Source of the DNA: Devosia sp. SL43
GTDB taxonomy: Bacteria > Pseudomonadota > Alphaproteobacteria > Rhizobiales > Devosiaceae
Assembly: GCF_021729885.1 (NCBI RefSeq)
Contig: NZ_CP063401.1
Location: 3,030,501 to 3,094,500 of the forward strand
Reading direction: 5' to 3'
DNA: 64,000 nucleotides
Position 1 is the first letter of the stretch, and each line of letters begins with the position of its first letter. Made by a program: the position numbers and the translations under genes. The notes under the pieces are model-generated. The model had not been told where the DNA came from, did not search any database, and saw only the letters and a program-made list of their open reading frames with translations. Below, one piece after another: positions 9,992 through 17,006 of the stretch.

Positions 9992-10027
9992 AGAGGCACG
10001 CAACTGTTTTCGCTCCGGAGCCCCCAG

Positions 10028-11431
10028 ATGAGCACCAAATCGACCGACTATGCGGTCAAGGACATTTCCCTCGCCGATTTCGGCCGCAAGGAAATCGAGA
10101 TCGCCCAGATCGAAATGCCCGGCCTGATGGCCATCCGCGAGGAATATGCCGCGGCCCAGCCGCTCAAGGGCGCCCGCATCGCCGGCTCGCTGCACATGAC
10201 CATCCAGACCGCCGTGCTGATCGAGACGCTGGTCGCGCTCGGTGCCGAAGTGCGCTGGGTCAGCTGCAATATCTTCTCGACCCAGGATCACGCCGCTGCC
10301 GCCATCGCCGCTGCCGGCATCCCGGTTTTCGCCCACAAGGGCGAGACGCTGGAAGAATACTGGGACTTCACTGACCGCATGATGGACTGGGGCAATGGCC
10401 TCACCCCCAACATGATCCTCGACGATGGCGGCGACGCGACTATGTACATCCTCAACGGCGCCAAGGCCGAAAAGGATGTTGCTGCCCTGGGTACGCCAGG
10501 CAACGAGGAAGAGGAAATCTTCCACGCGACCATCAAGCGCCGCCTGGCCAAGACGCCCGGTTTCTTCTCCGCCATCCGTGCCGCCATTCGCGGCGTGTCG
10601 GAAGAGACCACCACGGGCGTCATGCGCCTCTATCAGCTGCACGCCAAGGGCGAACTGCCGTTCCCGGCCATCAACGTCAATGACTCGGTGACCAAGTCCA
10701 AGTTCGACAACAAATACGGCACCCGTGAATCGCTGGTTGACGCGATCCGTCGCGGCACCGACGTGATGATGGCCGGCAAGGTTGCCGTGGTCTGCGGCTA
10801 TGGCGACGTCGGCAAGGGCTCGGCCGAGTCCCTGCGCGGCGCCGGCGCCCGCGTGCTGGTGACCGAAGTCGACCCGATCTGCGCCCTGCAGGCCGCCATG
10901 GAAGGCTTCGAAGTCGTGACGCTGGAAGACGCCGCGCCACGCGCCGACATCGTCGTCACCGCCACCGGCAACAAGGATGTGCTGACGCTCGACGACATGC
11001 GCAACCTCAAGGATATGGCCATCGTCTGCAATATCGGCCACTTCGACAACGAGATCCAGGTCGCGGCGCTCCGCAACTTCAAGTGGACCAACGTCAAGCC
11101 GCAGGTCGACCTGGTCGAAAAGCCCGACGGCAAGCGCCTGATCCTGCTCTCCGAAGGGCGCTTGGTGAACCTGGGCAATGCCACCGGCCATCCGAGCTTT
11201 GTGATGTCGGCCTCGTTCTCCAACCAGACGCTGGCCCAGATCGAACTGTGGACCAATGGCGAAAAGCTCGAAAAGAAGGTGCACGTGCTGCCCAAGCATC
11301 TCGACGAAAAGGTCGCCGAACTGCACCTGGCCAAGTTGGGCGCCAAGCTGACCAAGCTCACCAAGGATCAGGCCGACTATATCGGCGTCACCCAGAACGG
11401 GCCGTTCAAGTCGGGCGAATACCGGTACTAG
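10028..11431 (+). CDS. ahcY: adenosylhomocysteinase
   Basis: A 467-residue S-adenosylhomocysteine hydrolase, full length. It splits SAH to adenosine and homocysteine, removing the inhibitor of SAM-dependent methyltransferases; each active site uses bound NAD. Visible are [15 protein letters not shown] at the start, [15 protein letters not shown], the NAD fold [20 protein letters not shown], and the family's invariant C-terminus [10 protein letters not shown]. The position downstream of the PTS genes is conserved in Rhizobiales. It has its own promoter. Confidence 0.97.
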   Translation: MSTKSTDYAVKDISLADFGRKEIEIAQIEMPGLMAIREEYAAAQPLKGARIAGSLHMTIQTAVLIETLVALGAEVRWVSCNIFSTQDHAAAAIAAAGIPVFAHKGETLEEYWDFTDRMMDWGNGLTPNMILDDGGDATMYILNGAKAEKDVAALGTPGNEEEEIFHATIKRRLAKTPGFFSAIRAAIRGVSEETTTGVMRLYQLHAKGELPFPAINVNDSVTKSKFDNKYGTRESLVDAIRRGTDVMMAGKVAVVCGYGDVGKGSAESLRGAGARVLVTEVDPICALQAAMEGFEVVTLEDAAPRADIVVTATGNKDVLTLDDMRNLKDMAIVCNIGHFDNEIQVAALRNFKWTNVKPQVDLVEKPDGKRLILLSEGRLVNLGNATGHPSFVMSASFSNQTLAQIELWTNGEKLEKKVHVLPKHLDEKVAELHLAKLGAKLTKLTKDQADYIGVTQNGPFKSGEYRY

Positions 11432-11453
11432 GCCTGGATTGAATTGACCTCCG

Positions 11454-11480
11454 GCGCCCGCTGCCTCTTGCTGCGGGCGC
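11454..11480 (+). terminator. GC-rich hairpin after ahcY
   Basis: GCGCCCGC (11454-11461) pairs with GCGGGCGC (11473-11480) across an 11-nt loop, followed by TGCTGTTTGT. The location 22 nt after the ahcY stop fits an intrinsic-like terminator with a poor T-tract. Confidence 0.5.
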
Positions 11481-11571
11481 TGCTGTTTGTGGCGGGTGAA
11501 GGGGGTGCGCACGGCGCACAGCATTTAGGCTTCGTGCCATTCGGGCGTAGCCCTCACGGCCTTCTCAGCTG

Positions 11572-11611
11572 AAATCGCTCCGCGGGAGCGATTTCGCCGC
11601 CAAAGGCGGCC
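11572..11611. other. two consecutive perfect hairpins in ahcY-divL gap
   Basis: GAAATCGCTCC (11572-11582) pairs with GGAGCGATTTC (11586-11596) around a 3-nt loop; directly after it GCCGCC (11597-11602) pairs with GGCGGC (11606-11611). The pair sits in a 436-nt gap. They may be a bidirectional terminator or part of a small RNA. I see no coding sequence in 11432-11867. Confidence 0.45.
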
Positions 11612-11679
11612 GCTTTGAAGTTGCTGCTTCGTTCCCGGTCAATCCCCGATATCGCGCCTTTGCCCATAATGCACAGCCA

Positions 11680-11694
11680 TTAAGACTCTTTTAG
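11680..11694. promoter_or_regulatory. degenerate CtrA-like site upstream of divL
   Basis: TTAA (11680-11683), seven bases, TTAG (11691-11694): one mismatch from a CtrA full site, 173 nt before divL. Weak on its own, but divL belongs to the CtrA control circuit. Confidence 0.25.
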
Positions 11695-11867
11695 GCGATT
11701 CCCCACGCCGGTATGGTCATGGTGATTCGGTTGCTGGGGGACACGCAACCGGTCGGAGGCGGCAAGATCCTGTGGGGTCGCGTAGGCCGGCTCCTCAAGT
11801 GCAGGCGTAACCGACGCTTTGGGGCGTCGGGCTGGCAACGACATCAATTTGACCTAGAGGGCCGCGC

Positions 11868-14330
11868 ATGGCGCCGGATCGGTTCCGGAAGCATTGGGGA
11901 TTCGCACTTGCTGGTGCAGCCCCTCTTACCCTGATGACGGCGGTCCCCGCCCTCGCCCAGGGCATCCAGACGACCAGCTTCGCCGGTGCGGCTCCTCTCG
12001 CCATCGCTGTTGGCGCGGGCTGCTTCGCGCTTCTCGCCATGGCCGTGGTCCGTACCATGCTGTCCGACGGCAAGGCCGCCCGGCGCAGGGCCTCCGAACA
12101 GATCGCCGGGCTGCGTGCCCTGGTCGATGAATACGAGGCGCTGCTTTCCGGGACGCGCGAAGTGACCGTGTTGTGGACCGAGAACGGCAATGGCGCGCCC
12201 AAGCTGCTCGGGCAGGCCGCCTCGGTGCTGCCGATCGGGCGACAGCCTGAAAGCGTGCTCAATTTTCAAAGCTGGCTGAAAGACGGCGACGCCGACCGGC
12301 TCGCCCGTCTGCTCGAAGATCTGCGCGTACATGGCCATGCCTTCGGCATCAGCCTCAATGCGCTCGACGGCCGGGTGATCCGGGCCAATGGCTGGGTGCT
12401 CGGTGGCGGCGCCGCGATGCGCCTGCGCCCCGCTTTCCTGCAGCCGAGTGCCGAACCCAACCTGGTGGCGGCTGCCGCCGATGGCGACATGACCAGCGTC
12501 CGCGCCGTGCTCGCCACGCTGACCAAGCCTGCCTTTGCCCGCGATGCCGAGAACCGGCTGATCTATGCCAACGGGCCCTACCTGCAATTGGCCCGCTCGA
12601 TCGGCAAGACGGGCAGCGAAACCGCGCCCCCCGAACTGCTCGAGCCGGCCCAGCTCAAGCAGCATATGGCCGCCTGCGCCGCGGGGGATAAGCCGGCGAC
12701 GCTGTCGGTCGCCTGGCGCGCCGCCGGGGCCTTCGAATTGGTGGAATTCCCCGTCGCGGGTGGCCGCGCCGGCCTTTTGCGTCCGGTGGAAGACCAGGCC
12801 GCGAGGCCCGTCGAGCCGGGCATCGCCCATATCAGCGGCATCATCGATACGCTGGCGACGCCCATCGCCATCTTCAATGCCAAGCGCGAGCTGGTGCAGT
12901 TCAACCAGGCCTATGCCAATCTCTGGCACCTCGACACCAAGTTCCTCACCCTGGGCCTCGACGAGCGCGCCATTCTCGACAAGCTGCGCACCGAGGGCAT
13001 GTTGCCCAATCAGGTCGATTACCAGACCTGGCGCAGCGAGCATCTCAAGTCCTATGCCCGCAAGGATCCGCATGAGAACGACCCCTGGCACCTGCCCGAT
13101 GGCCGCACCATCAAGGTGATCTCGGCGCCGGCCGGATCGAGCGGCGGGGTGATCTATGTCTTCGAGGACATCACCGAGCGGCTCAAGCTCGAGAGCACCA
13201 ACAAGGCCTTCTCCAATGTGCAGCGCGAAACCATCAACGCGCTCTCCGAGGCCGTGGCCGTGTTTGGCACCAATGGCCGGCTGACCCTATCCAATCCGCG
13301 CCTCTCGGCGCTGTGGAAGCTGCCGATGAACGAGCTGGGGCAAAACCCCCATATCGACCAGATCGCCGAGGCCTCCGGCCGCGCCATTCCCGAGGACGGC
13401 GCCAGCATCTGGCGCGATCTGAAACGCGGCATCATCGATCTCAACCCCACCCGCTCCGACCAGACCGGCCGCATCAACCGCTCCGACAATCGCCTGCTCG
13501 ATTATGCCATCACCCGTTTGCCCGATGGGCAGACCATGATGACCTTCCTCGATGTCACCGAGAGCGCCGGCTATTCCAAGGTGCTCAAGGAGCGCAACGA
13601 CGCGCTGGTGGCGGCCGATGTGCTCAAGGACGCCTTCGTCGAAAACGTCTCCTACGAACTGCGCTCACCGCTGACCAACATCATCGGCTTTGCCGACCTG
13701 CTGGCCAATGAGGGCGGCGCGCTCAATGACCGGCAGGCCGCCTATATCGACTATATCCGCGCCTCCTCCGTCACGCTGGGCGTGCTGATCGACAACATCC
13801 TCGACCTGGCCTCGGTCGATGCCGGCATTGCCGAATTACGGCCCGAACTGCTCGACGTGCAGAACCTGGTCGACAAGGCCCGCGCCGGCCTTTCGGCCAC
13901 CTTCCCCGAAATCTCGGGCGAGAAGCCGATCAATCTGGTGGTCGATATCGATGACCACCTGCCGCCCTTCATCGCCGATGGCACGCGCATCGTGCAGGTG
14001 CTGTATAACCTGCTGTCCAACGCCGCCCGCTTCTCGCCGCCCGGCGGGGAAATCCGGCTCTCGATCATGCACCGCGCCGATCGCATGCTGTTCGTCATCG
14101 AGGACGAGGGCCCCGGCCTCACCGACGAAATGAAATCGGCCATCCTGACCCGACTCGACAATCCCGGCGGCAGCGGCCGCCAGCGCGGGGCCGGCCTGGG
14201 GCTGGCCATCGTCAAGACCTTCGTCAACCTCCATGGTGGCACCATCTCGGCCGAAAAGCGCGAACCGCGCGGCAGCAAGATCATCGTCAACCTGCCGCGC
14301 GACAGCGCCATGGCCGGTGTGGCGGAGTAA
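11868..14330 (+). CDS. divL: DivL, tyrosine-type PAS histidine-kinase homologue
   Basis: An 820-residue protein: signal/anchor-like N-terminus with two hydrophobic segments (about 10-60), a PAS region (about 330-455, ending IYVFEDITERLKLE), another PAS-like stretch, then a dimerisation domain and an ATPase domain (NLLSNAARFSPPGG, DEGPGL, GAGLGLAIVKTFV). The H-box reads FVENVSYELRSPLTNI with Tyr596 where kinases have His. This substitution defines DivL, which in Caulobacter (Tyr550) binds DivK and steers the CckA-ChpT-CtrA phosphorelay rather than acting as a plain kinase. Position before tsaE matches other Hyphomicrobiales. Confidence 0.9.
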   Translation: MAPDRFRKHWGFALAGAAPLTLMTAVPALAQGIQTTSFAGAAPLAIAVGAGCFALLAMAVVRTMLSDGKAARRRASEQIAGLRALVDEYEALLSGTREVTVLWTENGNGAPKLLGQAASVLPIGRQPESVLNFQSWLKDGDADRLARLLEDLRVHGHAFGISLNALDGRVIRANGWVLGGGAAMRLRPAFLQPSAEPNLVAAAADGDMTSVRAVLATLTKPAFARDAENRLIYANGPYLQLARSIGKTGSETAPPELLEPAQLKQHMAACAAGDKPATLSVAWRAAGAFELVEFPVAGGRAGLLRPVEDQAARPVEPGIAHISGIIDTLATPIAIFNAKRELVQFNQAYANLWHLDTKFLTLGLDERAILDKLRTEGMLPNQVDYQTWRSEHLKSYARKDPHENDPWHLPDGRTIKVISAPAGSSGGVIYVFEDITERLKLESTNKAFSNVQRETINALSEAVAVFGTNGRLTLSNPRLSALWKLPMNELGQNPHIDQIAEASGRAIPEDGASIWRDLKRGIIDLNPTRSDQTGRINRSDNRLLDYAITRLPDGQTMMTFLDVTESAGYSKVLKERNDALVAADVLKDAFVENVSYELRSPLTNIIGFADLLANEGGALNDRQAAYIDYIRASSVTLGVLIDNILDLASVDAGIAELRPELLDVQNLVDKARAGLSATFPEISGEKPINLVVDIDDHLPPFIADGTRIVQVLYNLLSNAARFSPPGGEIRLSIMHRADRMLFVIEDEGPGLTDEMKSAILTRLDNPGGSGRQRGAGLGLAIVKTFVNLHGGTISAEKREPRGSKIIVNLPRDSAMAGVAE

Positions 14331-14360
14331 GGTTTCCTTAGGTCTTCGCTGTCCACCACG

Positions 14361-14435
14361 TCATTCCCGCGAAGGCGGGAATCCACTCCTGCAAATGCCG
14401 TGGCGACGAATGGATTCTCGCTTCCGCGGGAATGA
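14361..14435. repeat. REPIN-like paired palindrome, copy A
   Basis: Two inverted palindromic arms: TCATTCCCGCGAAGGCGGGA at 14361-14380 and its near complement CTTCCGCGGGAATGAC ending at 14435, separated by about 35 nt. Each arm is itself a short hairpin (ATTCCCGC/GCGGGAAT). It is related to, but shorter and more diverged than, the 97-nt copies at 15.4-17 kb, and fills the divL-tsaE gap. Confidence 0.75.
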
Positions 14436-14446
14436 CGCTGTGGTAG

Positions 14447-14896
14447 TTGGTGGGGCGACCAGATGGACGAACACTCTTGCAAACCCTCCTCCCCGACGAT
14501 GCCGCCACCGCAGCCCTCGGCGCCAGTCTAGCCGCAGAACTGGCCCCCGGGGATATCGTGCTGCTCGAGGGCGATCTGGGGGCCGGGAAGACGGCTTTGG
14601 CCCGGGCGATCATCCGCAGCCTGGCCGGTGATCCCGCCTTGGAAGTGCCCTCGCCGACCTTTGCGCTGGTGCAGCCCTATGACACGCCTGTTGGACCGGT
14701 GCTGCATGCCGATCTCTACCGGCTGGGCGATCCGCGCGAGGTGGATGAGCTGGGGCTGCTCGACAATCCCGACGCCATCGTACTGGTCGAATGGGCGGCG
14801 CGCTCGCCCGAACTGGTGGCGGCGGCGACGCTGGTGGTTGAACTGGCCATCCCGCCCGGCGGCGAAGGACGGACGGTTACGCTGACGCGGCGCTGA
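14447..14896 (+). CDS. tsaE: tRNA threonylcarbamoyladenosine biosynthesis ATPase TsaE
   Basis: A P-loop protein of up to 149 residues with the TsaE Walker A VLLEGDLGAGKTALARAI, the SPTFALVQPY switch region, HADLYRLGDPREVDELGL and IVLVEWAAR near the C-terminus. TsaE partners with TsaB and TsaD to make t6A37 of ANN-decoding tRNAs. The start is unclear: TTG 14447, GTG 14450 and TTG 14477 are in frame; 14477, with GGACGA upstream, would begin right at the conserved TLLPDDAATAALG. It follows divL by about 115 nt of REPIN sequence. In relatives a sugar kinase and nucleotidyltransferase usually follow; here repeats intervene. Confidence 0.9.
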   Translation: MVGRPDGRTLLQTLLPDDAATAALGASLAAELAPGDIVLLEGDLGAGKTALARAIIRSLAGDPALEVPSPTFALVQPYDTPVGPVLHADLYRLGDPREVDELGLLDNPDAIVLVEWAARSPELVAAATLVVELAIPPGGEGRTVTLTRR

Positions 14897-14936
14897 CCGG
14901 ACGTGCCAAGGCGCCGCCTGGATTGCGGTTGTCACA

Positions 14937-15350
14937 TTGGATGCATGCCCAAGCGGGCAGCGAGCGGACCCCGAGACGGCTTTCGCCTCTAGGTATTTTT
15001 AGTAGTGAGACGGAAGCCATCTCGGGGTGCCGGTTTTTGGAACGGCATGGGGGGTCGCGCACACGCTTCCGCCCGGGCCCGAACCTGTGGGAGAGGCAAA
15101 GCCCCCACCCGGCTCACCCCACCACTGTTCGCCTGCAGGCCGCCGAGTGGGGTGATGGGGGGATTATGCTGGAGGTTTGGGAGGCGAGGATAAGGGGGAT
15201 AAGTCGGGGTTTTGAGCGCGTGGCCCCACCCCCACCTTCCTCCCCCATCAAGGGGGAGGTGTCCGCTCCACTCGTTTGGCGCGATCCAGTCCAACCCACA
15301 GGACGGCACCTCCCCCTTGATGGGGGAGGTTGGGAGGGGGTGTCGAGAGC
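14937..15350. repeat. composite intergenic repeat, copy 2
   Basis: Same two-block organisation as 2361-2790. Block one has inverted arms at 14969-14985 and 15011-15027 and the shared CACCCGGCTCACCCCACCAC region near 15110. Block two is a pair of facing CTCCCCCATCAAGGGGGAGG-type palindromes at about 15230-15340. The gap from 14897 to 15399 contains nothing else I can support. Confidence 0.7.
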
Positions 15351-15399
15351 CACGATGCCGGGGCCAGGTGGCTAAGCACGACCGCACCCATCCACGATG

Positions 15400-15496
15400 T
15401 CATTCCGGCGAAGGCCGGAATCCATGCGGTGACCGCCCCTCACGCTGGATGTCGCGGCGCGCCACGAACATGGATTCCGGCCTGCGCCGGAATGAC
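15400..15496. repeat. REPIN-like paired palindrome, copy B (upstream of GIY-YIG gene 1)
   Basis: A 97-nt element: arm TCATTCCGGCGAAGGCCGGA..., a middle of about 45 nt containing GGCGCGCC, and a facing arm TTCCGGCCTGCGCCGGAATG. A 27-nt leader (GGGGTTGAGGGCGC...GTGCCA) follows it and recurs after every array copy. Confidence 0.85.
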
Positions 15497-15541
15497 CCGT
15501 TGGGGGTTGAGGGCGCGGTGCCACCATGCTTTCCTTGACCC

Positions 15542-15844
15542 ATGGGGAAGGTCTTCATCGTCTACATCATGGCGAGCATGAAGGGCGGCACGGTCTATAC
15601 CGGTGTCACCGGCAACCCGGCCGGCCGTATTTGGCAGCACAAGAACCACGTCGATCCCAAAAGCTTCACCGCCCGCCACAAGGTCACGCGGCTGGTCTGG
15701 TACGAGGTGCATGACCGCCCGTTGTCCGCCATCCAGCGCGAGAAGCGCATCAAGGAGTGGCACCGCGACTGGAAAGTCCGCCTGATCGAGGAGAAGAACC
15801 CGACCTGGCGGGATTTGTCGCATGAGATTGAGGACTGGTTCTAG
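15542..15844 (+). CDS. GIY-YIG nuclease-domain protein 1, flanked by REPIN-like repeats
   Basis: A 100-residue single-domain protein of the UPF0213/YhbQ type. The GIY-equivalent is VYI (Tyr8) and the YIG-equivalent is YTG (Tyr19-Gly21); Arg29 in the following helix, a glutamate in QREKRIKEW and Asn in EEKNPTWRDL complete the expected catalytic set. Known relatives are small DNA endonucleases of unclear role. REPIN copy B ends 45 nt before the ATG and copy C begins 21 nt after the stop, so gene and palindromes form one compact unit. The following array carries shortened copies of this same gene, suggesting that the unit is, or was, mobile. Confidence 0.85.
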   Translation: MGKVFIVYIMASMKGGTVYTGVTGNPAGRIWQHKNHVDPKSFTARHKVTRLVWYEVHDRPLSAIQREKRIKEWHRDWKVRLIEEKNPTWRDLSHEIEDWF

Positions 15845-15865
15845 ACGCTGTCCCCACCCGCGATG

Positions 15866-15962
15866 TCATTCCGGCGCAGGCCGGAATCCATGCGGTGGGC
15901 TATCCATGCGCTGGATGTGGCGGCGCGCCACGGACCTGGATTCCGGCCTGCGCCGGAATGAC
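15866..15962. repeat. REPIN-like paired palindrome, copy C
   Basis: 97-nt element, first of five spaced at about 255 nt. Arms are ATTCCGGCGCAGGCCGGAAT and ATTCCGGCCTGCGCCGGAAT in opposition, so the whole element can fold as two hairpins or one long one. Confidence 0.88.
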
Positions 15963-15991
15963 CCGGTGGGGGTTGAGGGCGCAGTGCCACA

Positions 15992-16080
15992 CGCGAGACG
16001 CGCATTGTGGACTGGCGGCGGGACTGGATCGAGGGAAAGAACCCGACCTGGCGGGATGTGTCGCACGAGCGGGGCTTTAG
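15992..16080 (+). pseudogene. internally deleted remnant of GIY-YIG gene, array unit 1
   Basis: Matches the last ~110 bp of the gene at 15542-15844: CGCGAGA..CGCAT, then GACTGG, then GAACCCGACCTGGCGGGAT, ending in TAG. A 12-nt gap falls within it relative to the intact gene. The leader ending GTGCCA is joined directly to this 3' part, removing about 210 bp that include the GIY and YIG motifs. Confidence 0.75.
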
Positions 16081-16120
16081 CCGCGTCCGTTCCGCCCACG
16101 ATGTCACACCACCCACGATG

Positions 16121-16217
16121 TCATTCCGGCGCAGGCCGGAATCCATGCGGTGGGCTATCCATGCGCTGGATGTGGCGGCGCGCCACGGACCTGGATTCCG
16201 GCCTGCGCCGGAATGAC
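16121..16217. repeat. REPIN-like paired palindrome, copy D
   Basis: 97-nt element nearly identical to copy C, 255 nt after it. Confidence 0.88.
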
Positions 16218-16246
16218 CCGGTGGGGGTTGAGGGCGCAGTGCCAGG

Positions 16247-16333
16247 CGCGAGAAGAGCATTGGGGACTGGCGGTGGGACTGGGTCGAGGAAGAACCCGGC
16301 CTTGTGGGATGTGTGGCACGAGCGGGGCTCTAG
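16247..16333 (+). pseudogene. internally deleted remnant of GIY-YIG gene, array unit 2
   Basis: The most diverged remnant (GAACCCGGCCTTGTGGGAT, ending CTCTAG), with the same leader-to-tail deletion junction as the other three. Confidence 0.68.
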
Positions 16334-16373
16334 CCGCGTCCGTTCCGGCCACCATGTCACACCCCCCGCGATG

Positions 16374-16470
16374 TCATTCCGGCGCAGGCCGGAATCCATG
16401 CGGTGGGCTATCCATGCGCTGGATGTGGCGGCGCGCCACGGACCTGGATTCCGGCCTGCGCCGGAATGAC
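16374..16470. repeat. REPIN-like paired palindrome, copy E
   Basis: 97-nt element. From here the sequence repeats 15866 onward almost exactly for one 508-nt period, indicating duplication of a two-unit block. Confidence 0.88.
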
Positions 16471-16499
16471 CCGGTGGGGGTTGAGGGCGCAGTGCCACA

Positions 16500-16588
16500 C
16501 GCGAGACGCGCATTGTGGACTGGCGGCGGGACTGGATCGAGGGAAAGAACCCGACCTGGCGGGATGTGTCGCACGAGCGGGGCTTTAG
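16500..16588 (+). pseudogene. internally deleted remnant of GIY-YIG gene, array unit 3
   Basis: Essentially identical to unit 1 at 15992-16080, 508 nt away. Confidence 0.72.
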
Positions 16589-16628
16589 CCGCGTCCGTTC
16601 CGCCCACGATGTCACACCACCCACGATG

Positions 16629-16725
16629 TCATTCCGGCGCAGGCCGGAATCCATGCGGTGGGCTATCCATGCGCTGGATGTGGCGGCGCGCCACGGACCT
16701 GGATTCCGGCCTGCGCCGGAATGAC
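16629..16725. repeat. REPIN-like paired palindrome, copy F
   Basis: 97-nt element, identical in layout to copy D 508 nt earlier. Confidence 0.88.
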
Positions 16726-16753
16726 CCGGTGGGGGTGAGGGCGCAGTGCCAAG

Positions 16754-16843
16754 CGCGAGAAGCGCATTGTGGACCTGGCGGTGGGACTGGGTCGAGGGAA
16801 GAACCCGACCTGGCGGGATTTGTCGCATGAGGTGGGGCTTTAG
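16754..16843 (+). pseudogene. internally deleted remnant of GIY-YIG gene, array unit 4
   Basis: Closest of the four to the intact gene (GCGCGAGAAGCGCAT, GCGGGATTTGTCGCATGAG), so probably the least altered descendant of the original deletion. Confidence 0.7.
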
Positions 16844-16883
16844 CCGGGTCCGTTCCGGCCACCATGCCACACCACCCACGATG

Positions 16884-16976
16884 TCATTCCGGCGCAGGCC
16901 GGAATCCATGCGGTGGGTTGTCCATACGCTGGATGCCGCGGCGCGCCACGGACATGGATTCCGGCCTTCGCCGTGG
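16884..16976. repeat. REPIN-like paired palindrome, copy G, 3' arm broken
   Basis: The left arm and middle are intact but the right arm stops at ATTCCGGCCTTCGCCG and runs into unrelated sequence at about 16976; the expected GGAATGAC is missing. The break lies about 15 nt from the end of the low-GC caspase-like gene, so it marks the edge of a rearrangement or insertion. Confidence 0.75.
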
Positions 16977-16984
16977 GCATCCGC

Positions 16985-17006
16985 GCGACCTCATTTGCGA
17001 GGTCGC
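16985..17006 (-). terminator. hairpin spanning the stop of the caspase-like gene
   Basis: GCGACCTC (16985-16992) pairs with GAGGTCGC (16999-17006) around a 6-nt loop that overlaps the last codons and TGA of the minus-strand gene. No T-tract follows. Confidence 0.45.

Noticed and set aside
9935..10027. SAH or SAM riboswitch before ahcY
   Set aside because: The predicted transcript start leaves only about 30 nt of leader, and I see no match to the known aptamer cores.
9656..11524. Very long antisense frame over ahcY, and similar ones over chvG, polA, treY and the channel gene
   Set aside because: Typical shadows of high-GC codon usage; translations are His/Gly/Asp/Gln-rich with no family match, and the sense strand holds unmistakable genes.
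14877..15062. Small antisense gene sharing RGESRLGVR with one near 2400
   Set aside because: The shared peptide comes from the duplicated intergenic repeat, not from a conserved gene; start and stop differ between copies.
15822..16909. Several long reading frames on both strands across the array
   Set aside because: They repeat with the DNA period, are interrupted differently by each unit, and encode Arg/Pro-rich peptides fixed by the palindromes.
15866..16976. CRISPR-like regular repeat array
   Set aside because: Units are 97 nt and palindromic, spacers are about 157 nt and nearly identical to each other, and no cas gene is present.
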